DNA of 31,177 nucleotides from Anaerolineales bacterium (GTDB lineage Bacteria > Chloroflexota > Anaerolineae > 4572-78 > J111). The notes below the pieces were generated by a model that worked only from the letters and a program-made list of their open reading frames with translations, was not told where the DNA came from and did not search any database. Where the stretch lies: contig JACKAT010000067.1 of the NCBI GenBank assembly GCA_020634935.1, positions 1 through 31,177 of the forward strand, read 5' to 3'. This document shows positions 30,914 to 31,177 of this stretch, piece by piece (position 1 is the first letter of the stretch; every line of letters begins with the position of its first letter). The position numbers and the translations under genes are program-made.

Positions 30914-31177
30914 TCAAAGATTTAATTTATAACCAATTCCGAAACGGTTCTCAATAATTTGGTTTGCATCCAAACCTAACTTTCGGAGTTTACGGCGGAT
31001 GTCATGAATCACACGATCCAAATTGGCGTCGTCGTCCGGAGTCCAGCGTTCCCATATTGCTTCAGCGCAGCTCTTTCGATCACATACGCTGTCCGCACTT
31101 AAATATAAGCGGTGTAACAAACGGAATTCATTCTTGGAAAGTTCAAGTTTTTGGCTGCCCCAGAAAAAAAGCATCGC
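30914..31177 (-). CDS. OmpR/PhoB-type winged-helix domain, N-terminus beyond the right edge
   Basis: The last 86 residues match the trans_reg_C winged helix: L-E-L-S-K-N-E-F-R-L-L, W-E-R-W-T-P-D-D-D-A-N-L-D-R-V-I-H-D-I-R-R-K-L-R-K and the closing hairpin I-E-N-R-F-G-I-G-Y-K-L-N-L. A Met codon lies at 31174, but the frame stays open to the edge and a winged helix would need residues before it, so the gene almost certainly continues. It converges on the kinase gene with a 41-nt gap and no clear terminator. Whether a receiver domain or another module precedes it cannot be seen. Confidence 0.85.
   Translation of the reverse strand, partial: AMLFFWGSQKLELSKNEFRLLHRLYLSADSVCDRKSCAEAIWERWTPDDDANLDRVIHDIRRKLRKLGLDANQIIENRFGIGYKLNL

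Noticed and set aside
1..31177. tRNA, rRNA, transposase, integrase or phage genes
   Set aside because: None was recognised on either strand.

Overview
The window looks like a piece of a Chloroflexota chromosome, most likely an Anaerolineae-type lineage. This is an inference. It rests on giant secreted repeat proteins, Thr/Pro-rich linkers, a recurring Y-L-P-[LI]-[IV] motif at protein ends, a membrane Ser/Thr kinase with a TPTPT-like stalk, and a STAND NTPase with a TPR partner. No rRNA, tRNA, CRISPR or transposase was recognised. Nearly every gene encodes an exported or membrane protein, and beta-propellers are the dominant fold.

Region 1 (1-10285, minus) is one uninterrupted reading frame of at least 3,428 codons that leaves the left edge without a stop. 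I walked its frame codon by codon. From the N-terminus it holds a membrane/signal segment, seven FG-GAP repeats, a choice-of-anchor-D-like domain, about a dozen prealbumin-like (SpaA/CnaB-like) domains, two nested beta-propellers, a cadherin-like Ig domain, DUF11-like domains and a 222-bp/74-aa tandem array.

Region 2 (10286-12381) is gene-poor. It has a dispersed intergenic repeat, a terminator, one HU-like DNA-binding gene (11262-11663) and a ten-unit 22/23-bp tandem array. Part of the repeat family recurs at 14612-14685. Region 3 (12382-14510, minus) is a translationally coupled pair of unknown membrane proteins.

Region 4 (14816-22316, minus) reads as a five-gene cluster in transcription order: a DJ-1/PfpI-like protein lacking the expected cysteine, a STAS-domain protein, a YVTN-propeller/di-heme cytochrome c peroxidase-like protein, a ZU5/TIG/PPC secreted protein whose apparent C-terminus lies beyond an in-frame amber codon, and an NHL propeller.

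Region 5 (22530-25334) is divergent from it: a two-gene STAND NTPase (NB-ARC plus TPR) with strong terminator, facing a 51-aa exported peptide gene with a Cys-x9-Cys tail and a cluster of palindromes upstream. Region 6 (25603-30872, plus) is a TolB-like/FG-GAP secreted protein followed by a membrane-anchored Ser/Thr kinase. The right edge carries the end of a winged-helix regulator gene on the minus strand.

The best candidates for something undescribed are the peptide/STAND-TPR arrangement, the two propellers nested at the same loop of a repeated domain in the giant protein, the stop-separated anchor tail, and the mobile-looking intergenic repeat with an inverted hairpin loop.
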